NCBI GenBank assembly: GCA_001828935.1
Contig: MHZX01000131.1
Coordinates: 1-39,520, forward strand
Reading direction: 5' to 3'
Length of the DNA stretch: 39,520 bases
From: Rhodocyclales bacterium RIFCSPLOWO2_02_FULL_63_24
GTDB lineage: Bacteria; Pseudomonadota; Gammaproteobacteria; Burkholderiales; Rhodocyclaceae
How positions within the stretch are numbered: the stretch's first letter is position 1; each line of letters begins with the position of its first letter. The notes below the pieces were generated by a model. The model saw only the letters and a program-made list of their open reading frames with translations. It made no database searches and was not told where the DNA came from. Positions 15,648 to 26,805 of the stretch are shown here, piece by piece. Made by a program: the position numbers and the translations under genes.

Positions 15648-16961
15648 ATGAGCCTGATCAACAAAATGCTGCGCGATCTGGATGCGCGCCATGCCGGCGA
15701 CGGCGAACGTTCCGGGATCCCCGCAGCGGTGACGCCGCTGGCCGTGCAGCGGACCGGTCGCGTCACGCGTTCGACGATCTTGCTCGGCCTCGTCCTGGTT
15801 GCCGCGGGCCTGGCTGCGGCTTGGTATGGCACTCAAACCGGCAGTCTGCAACTGTTGTCCAAGCCACCGCTGGCAGCCGGCCCCGTGTCCGCGCCACCGC
15901 TTGCCCCAGTGGTTCCGGCAACGCCGCCGCCGAGTGTTCCCCTGCAGGCGGCAGCGCAGGCGGTACTCGAAGCCGCGGCAATCCCGTCCGGGGCGACTGC
16001 TCCGATCGGGCCGGTAGTTGCGGCGGCTCCAGCCGCACCGGCGGCGTCAGCCACACCGGCAACTCCAGTCGCTCCTGTCCCCGCCGCCGCGCCCGTTCCT
16101 GTCCTGCCGGTTGCGCCGACAGCTTTGCCCGGTCAAGCGCCTCGGACAGCCACGCCCGCGCCGGCGGCAAGTCCTGGCTTGCCGTCCTTGCGTTTGGACG
16201 ACGAGTTATCCACGCCAATGATTGCTGCCGCGCCACCACGCAAGGCCGCAACACCGAAGACGCAGAAATCATCGAATCCACCAAAGCCGCAGGAGCCGCC
16301 GGCCGCCGTCGCCCCGTCGCGGCCGCCGGTGGTCGCTCTGCCCCAGGAGCCTCGTGTTGCCGGCGAAGCTCGAATCGACAAGCAGTCGCGTCTGCCGCCG
16401 CCCGCGGAGCGTGCCGAACTCGAGTACAAGCGCGGCGTTCTGGCGCAGCGCCAGGGCCATCTCGACGAGGCGGCAGGCCGCTATCGCGGGGCGCTGGAGG
16501 ACTACCCGGAGCATGCCGCGGCGCGCCAGACGCTGGCCGGACTGCTGATCGACGCGAAGCGATTCGACGATGCGGAAGAATTGCTGCGCAAGGGAGTGGA
16601 ATTGCCTCCGGTGCGCCTGGCTTCGACGCTCGCCTTGGCGCGGTTGAAAGTCGAGCGCAGCCAGGTACCGGCGGCGCTCGACCTGCTGTTGAAGCATGCG
16701 GCATCCGGCGAGCGCAGTGCCGAGTATCAGGGATTCGCCGCCGCGCTGCTGAATCGTGTCGGCCGCACGGCGGAAGCGGTTGAGCGTTACCAGGCGGCGA
16801 CGCGCCTGGCACCCAATGAAGGTCGATGGTGGGCAGGCCTGGGCATCGCACTCGAAGCCGCCGGGAAAGCCGCGGAAGCGCGCGAGGCTTATCAGAAAGC
16901 GCGCGCGTTGCCTGGTTTGCCCGCCGATCTGGCGCAGCACATCGAACAGCGGATGCGCTAG
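15648..16961 (+). CDS. mshN: MSHA biogenesis TPR protein MshN
   Basis: A 437-residue single-pass membrane protein. It opens with MSLINKMLRDLDARH, the conserved MshN start, followed by a transmembrane helix at about 42-62. A long Ala/Pro-rich periplasmic linker (about 65-245) leads to several TPR repeats (about 255-437, e.g. AELEYKRGVLAQRQGHLDEA and EAVERYQAATRLAPNEGRWW). It probably acts as an assembly scaffold. It is the last gene of the pilus cluster and convergent with the next gene. Confidence 0.9.
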   Translation: MSLINKMLRDLDARHAGDGERSGIPAAVTPLAVQRTGRVTRSTILLGLVLVAAGLAAAWYGTQTGSLQLLSKPPLAAGPVSAPPLAPVVPATPPPSVPLQAAAQAVLEAAAIPSGATAPIGPVVAAAPAAPAASATPATPVAPVPAAAPVPVLPVAPTALPGQAPRTATPAPAASPGLPSLRLDDELSTPMIAAAPPRKAATPKTQKSSNPPKPQEPPAAVAPSRPPVVALPQEPRVAGEARIDKQSRLPPPAERAELEYKRGVLAQRQGHLDEAAGRYRGALEDYPEHAAARQTLAGLLIDAKRFDDAEELLRKGVELPPVRLASTLALARLKVERSQVPAALDLLLKHAASGERSAEYQGFAAALLNRVGRTAEAVERYQAATRLAPNEGRWWAGLGIALEAAGKAAEAREAYQKARALPGLPADLAQHIEQRMR

Positions 16962-16998
16962 CAAGTATTCGCGGCAACGCGGCGAACCGCCACGTCGA

Positions 16999-17391
16999 CT
17001 AGGTGGCCTGCTGCTGCTCTGCGGCGGTGAGCTTGTTTTGCGCCCAGGTGCGCAAATGCCCCAGCGGGCCGGTGAGATTGGCCCATGTATCCAGGATCGC
17101 CCGCTTGTGCTTCTCGCGCTGGCTATCCTCGGCACGCGAAAATTGATGGATCTGTTCCAGGATCAGTTCCCGCGCGCGGTCTTCGGCGCGGGTCTCCACC
17201 TGGCGCAGGGCGTCCCGCGCCGTGTAGTCGTCCGTGATGGCGTAGGGCAGGACCAACGAAGTCGCCAGGCGGGACACCTCGCGCAGGGTATCGGCACGTT
17301 CGATGGACGATATCTGCGCCTCGCAACGCGCGGCAAAACGCCGTCCTTCCATGCGTTGCAGGTTTTTGTCGACCGGATCGCGAAGCGCCAT
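16999..17391 (-). CDS. Unrecognised soluble helical protein
   Basis: A 130-residue protein of unknown function. It is rich in charged residues and predicted alpha helix (for example QVETRAEDRARELILEQIHQF and RAEDSQREKHKRAIL), with no signal peptide or membrane segment and a single Cys. It lies 44 bp downstream of comF on the same strand and may be cotranscribed. Its codon usage resembles its neighbours, so it is probably a resident lineage-specific gene. Confidence 0.6.
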   Translation of the reverse strand: MALRDPVDKNLQRMEGRRFAARCEAQISSIERADTLREVSRLATSLVLPYAITDDYTARDALRQVETRAEDRARELILEQIHQFSRAEDSQREKHKRAILDTWANLTGPLGHLRTWAQNKLTAAEQQQAT

Positions 17392-17435
17392 GGCTATCTA
17401 TTTGTACTCGATGAAAGCCGATTGTACAGCCGCCG

Positions 17436-18143
17436 TCATTCCTTCAGGGCACGCGCCAGCACATGGTTTTCCACGCGCGCCGCGCCATGGGCCTTGAGCG
17501 TCCGCGCCAATTCGTCGAGCGTGGCGCCGGTGGTCATGACGTCGTCAACCAGCAGTATCGTCATTCCCGTCAATTCAAGATTGCAGGCAAAGGCGTGGCG
17601 AATGTTGGAGGCCCTTTCCTTCCAGGGCAGGCTGGCCTGCGGCGTGGTGTCGCGACGGCGATGGATGCGGTCGATCTCCAGCGGGACGCCGAGCCCGCGA
17701 GCCAGCGGCCGGGCGATCTCAAGGGCCTGATTGAAGCCGCGCTGGGCGAGTCGCGCCGTCGCCAGAGGCACCGGCAGTATCAGGTCGGGGCGGCACGTCG
17801 CCGCAGTCTGCGCCAGGACCCGTCCGAGGAAGTCGGCGCTGGCGAGACGGTGAGCGTATTTCAGCGACTGGATCAGTCGATCGACGGGAAACTCGTAACG
17901 AAATACCGCCTGCGTGGCATCGAAATGCGGCGGCCGCTTCAGGCAGGCGCCGCAGACACTTGAGGCGGGGGTCGGCAGCGCGCAGACCGGGCAGCGCTCG
18001 GCCGTCAGACGGGGCAGGCCGATCATGCACGCCGAACACAGCAAGCCGTCGCCGCTCGGGCTGGCGCACAGCAAGCAGTCCTGCGGCAGCAGGGCGGCGA
18101 CGCAGCCGCTCGCCGCCGTCGCCAGTTTCGCTGCAATTGACAA
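17436..18143 (-). CDS. comF: ComF-family phosphoribosyltransferase-like protein
   Basis: A 235-residue protein with an N-terminal zinc-ribbon-like cysteine cluster (CLLC 23-26, CSAC 36-39, CPVC 52-55, CGAC near 64-67). A type I PRTase domain carries the PRPP loop [13 protein letters not shown] at about residues 197-209. ComF proteins act in natural transformation, in the cytosolic handling of incoming single-stranded DNA. The start is a TTG at 18143, supported by AAGGAG six bases upstream. It is divergent from bioB (56-bp gap), a frequent comF/bio neighbourhood. Confidence 0.9.
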   Translation of the reverse strand: MSIAAKLATAASGCVAALLPQDCLLCASPSGDGLLCSACMIGLPRLTAERCPVCALPTPASSVCGACLKRPPHFDATQAVFRYEFPVDRLIQSLKYAHRLASADFLGRVLAQTAATCRPDLILPVPLATARLAQRGFNQALEIARPLARGLGVPLEIDRIHRRRDTTPQASLPWKERASNIRHAFACNLELTGMTILLVDDVMTTGATLDELARTLKAHGAARVENHVLARALKE

Positions 18144-18199
18144 GGCCGGCTCCTTCCACCAAGATGCGCGCCTTCCCGCATTCTAGCGAGTCCTCTGCG

Positions 18200-19177
18200 A
18201 TGACTGCCACCGCCACCCCCCAAACCGTCGCGCCTGCGCCTGTTCCCACCCTGCGCTGGGCCACCGAGGCGCTGCTCGACCTGTTCGCACTGCCCTTCAA
18301 CGACCTGCTGTTCCGCGCCCAGGAAGTGCACCGGCAGAACCACGACGCCAACGCCGTGCAGCGCTCGACCCTGCTGTCGATCAAGACCGGTGGGTGTTCC
18401 GAGGATTGCGGCTATTGTTCGCAGTCGGCGCATCACGGCGAGGCGCAGCGCGAGGCCTTGCTCGAAGTCGATGCCGTCGTCGAAGCGGCGCAAGCCGCCA
18501 AGGACAAGGGCGCGACGCGCTTCTGCATGGGCGCCGCCTGGCGTGGGCCGAAGGACAAGGATCTCGATCGCGTCACCGACATGATCGGTGCGGTCAAGGC
18601 GCTCGGGCTGGAAACCTGCGTCACGCTCGGCATGCTCAAGGACGGCCAGGCCGAACGTCTGAAATCCGCCGGACTCGACTACTACAACCACAATCTGGAT
18701 ACCGCGCCGGAGTTCTACGGCGAGGTGATCAAGACCCATGCCCAGAGCGAACGCTTCGATACCATCGACAAGGTGCGCGAGGCCGGCATCAAGGTCTGCT
18801 GCGGCGGCATTGTCGGCATGGGCGAAACGCGCCGCCAGCGCGCGTCCTTGCTGGTCGAACTGGCCAACATGAACCCGCCGCCCGAGTCGGTGCCGATCAA
18901 CGAACTGGTGCCGATGCCCGGCACGCCGCTGGAAAACGCGCCGCCGCTCGACCCCTTCGAGTTCGTGCGTACCATCGCCGTGGCGCGCATCACCATGCCC
19001 GGCTCGATGGTGCGGCTTTCCGCGGGGCGCCAGGAAATGAGCGACGAGTTGCAGGCGCTGTGCTTCCTGGCCGGTGCCAATTCGATTTTCTATGGCGACA
19101 AGTTGCTGACCGCCGCCAATCCGGAAGCCGATCGCGACGAAGCCTTGTTCGCCCGCCTGGGACTCAAGGCCGCCTAA
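18200..19177 (+). CDS. bioB: Biotin synthase
   Basis: A 325-residue radical-SAM enzyme that inserts sulfur into dethiobiotin. The [4Fe-4S] motif is C66-SED-C70-GY-C73. Further family motifs include [23 protein letters not shown] and RLSAGRQEM, which contains the [2Fe-2S]-ligand Arg. The N-terminus is extended by an Ala/Pro/Thr stretch of about 18 residues. bioC follows after seven bases. Confidence 0.96.
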   Translation: MTATATPQTVAPAPVPTLRWATEALLDLFALPFNDLLFRAQEVHRQNHDANAVQRSTLLSIKTGGCSEDCGYCSQSAHHGEAQREALLEVDAVVEAAQAAKDKGATRFCMGAAWRGPKDKDLDRVTDMIGAVKALGLETCVTLGMLKDGQAERLKSAGLDYYNHNLDTAPEFYGEVIKTHAQSERFDTIDKVREAGIKVCCGGIVGMGETRRQRASLLVELANMNPPPESVPINELVPMPGTPLENAPPLDPFEFVRTIAVARITMPGSMVRLSAGRQEMSDELQALCFLAGANSIFYGDKLLTAANPEADRDEALFARLGLKAA

Positions 19178-19184
19178 TACCGTC

Positions 19185-20003
19185 GTGCGCAGCGACTTCG
19201 CCGGAGCTGCGGAAACCTACGACTCGGCCGCCGTCCTCGCCCGCGAAGTGGGTGCTCGCATGGCGGCCCGCCTCGACTTGGTAAAGATCGCCCCGCAGCG
19301 CGTGGCCGACATCGGCTGCGCCACCGGTGACGGCATTCGTGATTTGCAGCAACGCTACGGCAAGGCTTTGCCGCTCGCCGTCGACTACGCCCTGCCCATG
19401 CTGCGCGCCGTGCGCCGCCGCGCGCCGCGCCTGCAGCGGCTGACGGGGCGCGGCCCGCGGCTGGTCAATGCCGATGTGCGGGCCTTGCCGCTGGCCGCCA
19501 ATACTCTGGGCCTGGTCTGGTCCAACCTGATGCTGCACTGGCTGGACGATCCGCTGCCTGCCCTGCGCGAGCTGCACCGCGTGCTGGAAGTCGGCGGTCT
19601 GCTGAGTTTTGCCACCCTCGGCCCCGACACGCTGAAGCAGTTGCGTGAGGCTGCGGCAACAGTCGGCGCCGGCGACACGGTGAAACGCTTCCTCGACATG
19701 CACGACCTGGGCGACATGCTGGTTGCCGCCGGCTTTGGCGATCCGGTGATGGACATGGAGATGATCGCGCTGAGCTACGCGACGCCGCGTGCCTTTCTCG
19801 CCGACCAACGCCATCTTGGCGTGCGCGACGAATTGCTCGGCCGCCAGGGCTGGCGCGACTGGCGCCGCTTGTTCGGCGTCTGGCCGCGGGATGCCGCAGG
19901 GCGTCTGCCGGCCAGCTTCGAAATCGTCTATGGCCATGCCTGGAAGCCGGAGCCGAGGCAGATTGCCGATGGGCGCGCGGTGGTGAAGTTCCACTCGCGA
20001 TGA
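19185..20003 (+). CDS. bioC: Malonyl-ACP O-methyltransferase
   Basis: A 272-residue SAM-dependent class I methyltransferase that caps malonyl-ACP so the fatty-acid machinery can build the pimeloyl chain of biotin. It begins with FAGAAETYDSAA, typical of BioC. Motif I is VADIGCATGDG, followed by ADVRALPLAANTLGLVWSNL, MLHWLDDP and the GGLLSFATLGPDTL strand. The GTG start at 19185 follows the bioB stop by seven bases. The ester-removing bioH or equivalent is not in the window. Confidence 0.92.
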   Translation: MRSDFAGAAETYDSAAVLAREVGARMAARLDLVKIAPQRVADIGCATGDGIRDLQQRYGKALPLAVDYALPMLRAVRRRAPRLQRLTGRGPRLVNADVRALPLAANTLGLVWSNLMLHWLDDPLPALRELHRVLEVGGLLSFATLGPDTLKQLREAAATVGAGDTVKRFLDMHDLGDMLVAAGFGDPVMDMEMIALSYATPRAFLADQRHLGVRDELLGRQGWRDWRRLFGVWPRDAAGRLPASFEIVYGHAWKPEPRQIADGRAVVKFHSR

Positions 20004-20088
20004 CGCGCGCCGGCCGCGCCGGACAAAAATTGGATTGCTGCGTCGGAGCCCGGAAACCGGGAGGCACTTCTATTGGGGAAAGTACGTA

Positions 20089-20130
20089 TTGCGTATTGTG
20101 AATGGCTATTTTACAATGCGAAACATTCGC
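20089..20130 (+). promoter_or_regulatory. Candidate promoter and operator upstream of aceE
   Basis: TTGCGT (20089-20094) and TACAAT (20112-20117) are 17 bp apart. A perfect inverted repeat GCGAA-N3-TTCGC (20118-20130) lies at the predicted start of transcription, where a repressor would act. The aceE leader would be about 175 nt. This lies in a 298-bp stretch (20004-20301) with no convincing gene. Confidence 0.45.
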
Positions 20131-20178
20131 GGTGCGCCGAATCATAAACTAGGTCTATCCTGCGAAAACCAGCGTAGC

Positions 20179-20238
20179 GACGTTTCAGTGCAGGCTAACG
20201 CCAGTTTGATCGGCGTTAAGCGAAGCGGCCGCAACTAA
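20179..20238 (+). repeat. Second copy of the gpsA-upstream peptide-coding repeat
   Basis: This stretch shares 32 of 41 bases (20182-20222) with 2190-2230, including 14 identical bases in a row (20182-20195). Translated in the matching frame it reads DVSVQANASLIGVKR and ends in a stop at 20236-20238. Most differences are synonymous or conservative. No good start codon or ribosome site precedes it, so here it looks like a remnant or a leader element of the pyruvate dehydrogenase operon rather than a clear gene. Confidence 0.45.
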
Positions 20239-20301
20239 AATGAGGTCCGTTGGGATCAGGTCCGGCGGACTCCAATACAACTCTCACAAGGAGGAGATGC
20301 C

Positions 20302-22995
<2,694 letters not shown>

Positions 22996-22998
22996 GCC

Positions 22999-24375
22999 AT
23001 GAGCACGATTGTCGAAGTGAAAGTACCGGATATCGGCGACTTCAAGGACGTGCCCATCATCGAACTGCTGGTCAAGGTCGGTGACGCGGTCAAGGCCGAG
23101 GATTCGCTGATGACACTGGAGTCGGACAAGGCGACCATGGACATTCCCAGTCCGGTGTCCGGAGTCGTTCAGGAATTGAAGGTGCAGGTCGGCGACAAGG
23201 TCGCCGAAGGCGTCTTGCTGGCGCTCGTGGCAGTCGGCGCCGGCGCCGCGCCGATGGCGGCCCGTCCCGCGCCGACGGCGGCGCCCGCGGCGGCGGCAGC
23301 GGCAGCGAATCCGGTGGTCGCCGTGGCGCCTCAGGGCGCCGCTCCCGCCGCGGATTTCCGTCCCGGCGATGCCGAACTGATTGCCGCGCCACCGCGCATG
23401 GCCATGCCGACGGCGGCCGACCGGCTGCCGGGCCAGGCGTCCCATGCCAGTCCATCGGTGCGCCGTTTTGCCCGCGATCTCGGCGTCGATGTGGCCAAGG
23501 TCAAGGGCAGCGGCCCCAAGGGACGCATCCTGCAGACCGACGTCCAGGCCTACGTCAAGGGCGTGCTCAGCGCGCCGCCGGCGCCGGCCGTCGCTCCTTC
23601 CGGCGGCGGCGAGGGTGGCCTGAACCTGTTGCCCTGGCCGAAGATCGATTTTTCGAAATTCGGTGCGATCGAGGTGCAGCCGCTGTCGCGCATCAAGAAG
23701 ATTTCCGGGGCCAACCTGTCGCGCAACTGGGCCATGATCCCGGCCGTCACCTATCACGAAGACGCCGACATCACCGAGCTCGAAGCCTTCCGTGTGCAGA
23801 TCAACAAGGAGAACGAGAAGTCGGGCGACAAGTCGGCGGGTTCGGGTAACACTAAGCTGACCATGCTTGCCTTCCTGATCAAGGCCTGTGTCAAGGCGAT
23901 GCAGAAGTACCCCGAGTTCAATGCCTCGATCGACGGCGACAATCTGGTGCTGAAGAAGTATTTCAACATCGGCTTCGCCGCCGACACGCCGAACGGCCTC
24001 GTCGTTCCAGTGATCAAGAATGCCGACGCCAAGGGCGTCTTCGAACTGGCCCGGGAAACCGGCGAACTGGCCAAGCAGGCGCGCGAAGGCAAGCTCAAGC
24101 CGGCCGACATGCAGGGCGCCTGCTTCACCATTTCCAGCGTCGGCGGCATCGGCGGCACCTACTTCGCGCCGATCGTGAACGCGCCCGAAGTGGCGATTCT
24201 CGGCGTCAGCAAGTCGGCCATGAAGCCGGTCTGGGACGGCAAGCAATTCATGCCGCGCCTGACCCTGCCGCTGTCGCTCACCGCGGATCATCGCGTCATC
24301 GACGGCGCCCTGGCGACCCGCTTCAACGTCTATGTCGCGGCGCTGCTGGCCGACATGCGGAGAAGCATGTTGTGA
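22999..24375 (+). CDS. aceF: Pyruvate dehydrogenase E2, dihydrolipoamide acetyltransferase
   Basis: A 458-residue core protein. It has one N-terminal lipoyl domain (residues 1-75, lipoylated Lys44 in ESDKATMD) and an Ala/Pro linker. A peripheral-subunit-binding domain (about 150-190, SPSVRRFARDLGVDVAKVKGSG) and the acetyltransferase domain follow. The catalytic motif is DHRVIDGA, with His at about 431 and Asp at about 435. E. coli AceF has three lipoyl domains; here there is one, with another on E3. The stop overlaps the GTG start of the next gene. Confidence 0.96.
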   Translation: MSTIVEVKVPDIGDFKDVPIIELLVKVGDAVKAEDSLMTLESDKATMDIPSPVSGVVQELKVQVGDKVAEGVLLALVAVGAGAAPMAARPAPTAAPAAAAAAANPVVAVAPQGAAPAADFRPGDAELIAAPPRMAMPTAADRLPGQASHASPSVRRFARDLGVDVAKVKGSGPKGRILQTDVQAYVKGVLSAPPAPAVAPSGGGEGGLNLLPWPKIDFSKFGAIEVQPLSRIKKISGANLSRNWAMIPAVTYHEDADITELEAFRVQINKENEKSGDKSAGSGNTKLTMLAFLIKACVKAMQKYPEFNASIDGDNLVLKKYFNIGFAADTPNGLVVPVIKNADAKGVFELARETGELAKQAREGKLKPADMQGACFTISSVGGIGGTYFAPIVNAPEVAILGVSKSAMKPVWDGKQFMPRLTLPLSLTADHRVIDGALATRFNVYVAALLADMRRSML

Positions 24376-24953
24376 CCACGCTCACCGTAGTCAAGAAGGG
24401 GGACGAAGTGGCGATCGCCGCCGACGGCCTCACCACCTTCGGCGACACCCGCCTGGCGCGCAGCTACAAGGGCGAGCACGACAAGATCCTTTCCATTGCC
24501 GGCTCGTGGATCGGCATTTGCGGCTCGTCGGCGCACCATCTGGTGCTGCTCTCGGCGTTTTCCAAGCTGGAGGAGGTGCGGCTCGGTTCGCGCATGGAAG
24601 TGTATGAAACCTTCCGTCGGCTGCACCCGATTCTCAAGGAGCATGCCTACCTCAATCCCAAGGAGGACGAGGACGATCCCTACGAGAGCTCGCAGATCAC
24701 CGCGCTGATCGCCAACAGTTCCGGCATCTACGGCGTCTATTCGTATCGCGAGGTGTTCGAATTCGACCGCGTCTGGGCCGCTGGTTCCGGCCGCAATTTC
24801 GCCTTGGGCGCGATGCACGCGCTCTATGACACCGATATGTCGGCGGCGCGCATTGCCGAAGCCGGGGTGGCCGCCGGAATTGAATTCGATACCTCGTCGG
24901 GGCCGCCGATCGTGGTCCATGAGATCAAACTGGAAGGGAAGCCAAATGAGTGA
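24372..24953 (+). CDS. Proteasome-like N-terminal-threonine hydrolase (HslV/BPH family)
   Basis: A 193-residue Ntn-hydrolase of the proteasome beta/HslV superfamily. After Met removal it starts TTLTVV, giving the nucleophile Thr1, with Asp at mature position 17 in IAADGLTTFGD. The canonical Lys33 is Gly; Lys32 or Lys37 is the nearest candidate. The later GSGRNFALGA segment matches the conserved GSG of proteasome subunits. It best fits the BPH group (betaproteobacterial proteasome homologue) rather than true HslV, as no hslU is nearby. The GTG start overlaps the aceF stop (GTGA), and its 3' end overlaps lpdA by eight bases, so it is translationally tied to E2 and E3. Its substrate and any unfoldase are unknown. 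Confidence 0.85.
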   Translation: MTTLTVVKKGDEVAIAADGLTTFGDTRLARSYKGEHDKILSIAGSWIGICGSSAHHLVLLSAFSKLEEVRLGSRMEVYETFRRLHPILKEHAYLNPKEDEDDPYESSQITALIANSSGIYGVYSYREVFEFDRVWAAGSGRNFALGAMHALYDTDMSAARIAEAGVAAGIEFDTSSGPPIVVHEIKLEGKPNE

Positions 24954-26775
24954 CCTCGTTGCTGTGAAAGTACCCGACATCGGTGACTTCAAGGATGTGC
25001 CGGTCATCGAAGTCCTGGTCAAGGTCGGCGACACGGTCAAGGCCGAGGATTCGCTGATCACCCTCGAATCCGACAAGGCGACCATGGACGTGCCCTCGCC
25101 GGTTTCGGGTGTGGTGATCGAGGTGATGGCCAAGGTCGGCGACAAGGTTGCCGAAGGAACGCTGGTGGCGCAGATATCGAGTATGGAGACAAAGTCCGCG
25201 GCAGGAGTCGGCGCTGGTAGCACGGCGGCGGGGGTCGCCGCATCGGCACCGGTGGCAGCAGCGCCCGCGACTGTTCCTTCGGCCGTTGCCGTCGCCGGAG
25301 CTGCGTTGGGCAAATTCGCCGGCAAGGTCGACCTCGAATGCGAAATGTTGGTGCTCGGCGCCGGCCCCGGCGGCTATTCTGCTGCCTTCCGCGCCGCCGA
25401 TCTCGGCATGAAGACGATCATCGTCGAGCGCTACGCGACGTTGGGCGGGGTCTGCCTCAACGTCGGCTGCATTCCTTCCAAGGCGCTGCTGCATGTCGCC
25501 GCGGTGATGGAGGAGGCGGCGCATGCCACAGATCTGGGCGTCAGTTTCGCCGCACCCAAGGTCGACATCGACAAGCTGCGCGCGCATAAGGACAAGGTGG
25601 TCGCCAAGCTGACCGGCGGCCTGACCGGCATGGCCAAGGCGCGCAAGGTCGAGACCGTGCGCGGCTACGGCCATTTCCTCGATGCCAACCACCTGGAAGT
25701 CGAGGAAACCACCGGCAGCGCTCAGGACAAGAGCGGGGCGAAGCAGGTGATCCGCTTCCAGAAGTGCATCATCGCTGCCGGCAGCGCAGCCGTGCATCTG
25801 CCCTTTATCCCCAAGGATCCGCGCATCGTGGATTCGACCGGCGCGCTGGAGCTGCGCGCCGTTGACGGAAAGCTGCCGCAGCGAATGCTGGTCATCGGCG
25901 GCGGCATCATCGGCCTCGAAATGGCGACCGTGTATTCGACGCTGGGCGCCAAGGTCGACGTGGTCGAAATGCTCGACGGCCTGATGCAGGGGCCGGACCG
26001 CGACCTGGTCAAGGTCTGGGAAAAGCAGAATGCCAAGCGCTTCGACAAGGTCATGTTGAAGACCAAAACCGTGGCGGTGGATGCCAAGCCCGACGGCCTT
26101 TGGGTCAAGTTCGAGGGCGAGCAGGCGCCGGCCGACGCGCAGCGCTACGACATGATCCTGCAGTCGGCAGGACGCGCGCCCAACGGCAAGAAGATAGGCG
26201 CCGAGAAAGCCGGCGTGACCGTGACCGAGCGCGGCTTCATCCCGGTCGATTCGCAGATGCGCACCGATGTGCCGCACATCTTCGCCATCGGCGATATCGT
26301 CGGCCAGCCGATGCTGGCGCACAAGGCGGTGCATGAGGCGCACGTTGCCGCCGAAGCCGCCGCGGGGCAGAAGGCGCATTTCGACGCGACGGTGATTCCC
26401 GGTGTCGCCTACACCCATCCCGAAGTGGCCTGGGTCGGTGTCGGCGAAGACGAGGCGAAGCGGGCCGGGCGCAAGGTCAGTGCCGCGAAGTTCCCCTGGG
26501 CGGCATCCGGCCGGGCGATTGCCAACGGCGCCGAGTATGGCTTCACCAAACTGGTGTTCGACGAGGAAACTCACCGCGTGATCGGCGGCGGCATCGTTGG
26601 CCCCAACGCCGGCGACATGATCGGCGAGGTGGCGCTGGCCATCGAAATGGGCGCCGATGCGGTCGATATCGGCAAGACCATCCATCCGCATCCGACCCTG
26701 GGCGAGACCATTGGCATGGCCGCCGAGGTGGCCCACGGTTCGTGCACCGATCTGCCGCCGCTGCGCAAGAGGTAA
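24946..26775 (+). CDS. lpdA: Dihydrolipoamide dehydrogenase (E3) with N-terminal lipoyl domain
   Basis: A 609-residue flavoprotein that reoxidises dihydrolipoamide with NAD. The first 80 residues form a lipoyl domain (Lys44 in ESDKATMD) nearly identical to that of AceF. An Ala/Val-rich linker leads to the pyridine-nucleotide-disulfide reductase core. That core has the FAD motif LGAGPGGYSAAF, redox disulfide GGVCLNVGCIPSK, NAD motif VIGGGIIGLE, the ATD-like IFAIGDIVGQP and C-terminal HPHPTLGE. The ATG at 24946 follows GGAAGGGA. Lipoyl-bearing E3 is a known betaproteobacterial and neisserial trait. The stop is two bases before the rpiA-leader hairpin. Confidence 0.95.
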   Translation: MSDLVAVKVPDIGDFKDVPVIEVLVKVGDTVKAEDSLITLESDKATMDVPSPVSGVVIEVMAKVGDKVAEGTLVAQISSMETKSAAGVGAGSTAAGVAASAPVAAAPATVPSAVAVAGAALGKFAGKVDLECEMLVLGAGPGGYSAAFRAADLGMKTIIVERYATLGGVCLNVGCIPSKALLHVAAVMEEAAHATDLGVSFAAPKVDIDKLRAHKDKVVAKLTGGLTGMAKARKVETVRGYGHFLDANHLEVEETTGSAQDKSGAKQVIRFQKCIIAAGSAAVHLPFIPKDPRIVDSTGALELRAVDGKLPQRMLVIGGGIIGLEMATVYSTLGAKVDVVEMLDGLMQGPDRDLVKVWEKQNAKRFDKVMLKTKTVAVDAKPDGLWVKFEGEQAPADAQRYDMILQSAGRAPNGKKIGAEKAGVTVTERGFIPVDSQMRTDVPHIFAIGDIVGQPMLAHKAVHEAHVAAEAAAGQKAHFDATVIPGVAYTHPEVAWVGVGEDEAKRAGRKVSAAKFPWAASGRAIANGAEYGFTKLVFDEETHRVIGGGIVGPNAGDMIGEVALAIEMGADAVDIGKTIHPHPTLGETIGMAAEVAHGSCTDLPPLRKR

Positions 26776-26776
26776 A

Positions 26777-26803
26777 ATTCGCTCCGTAACCAACGGAGCG
26801 AAT
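26777..26803 (+). promoter_or_regulatory. Perfect hairpin covering the rpiA ribosome-binding site
   Basis: ATTCGCTCCGT (26777-26787) and ACGGAGCGAAT (26793-26803) form a perfect 11-bp stem with a five-base loop. The 3' arm contains the rpiA Shine-Dalgarno GGAG (26795-26798), and the ATG follows at 26806. No T-run follows, so it is not a standard intrinsic terminator. It begins two bases after the lpdA stop. It would block rpiA initiation unless opened, for example by ribosomes terminating on lpdA. Confidence 0.6.
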
Positions 26804-26805
26804 AC

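Noticed and set aside
24372..24953. The proteasome-like gene as true HslV
   Set aside because: No hslU is adjacent, the Lys33 position differs, and the acidic insertion NPKEDEDDPYESS is not an HslV feature that I recognise.
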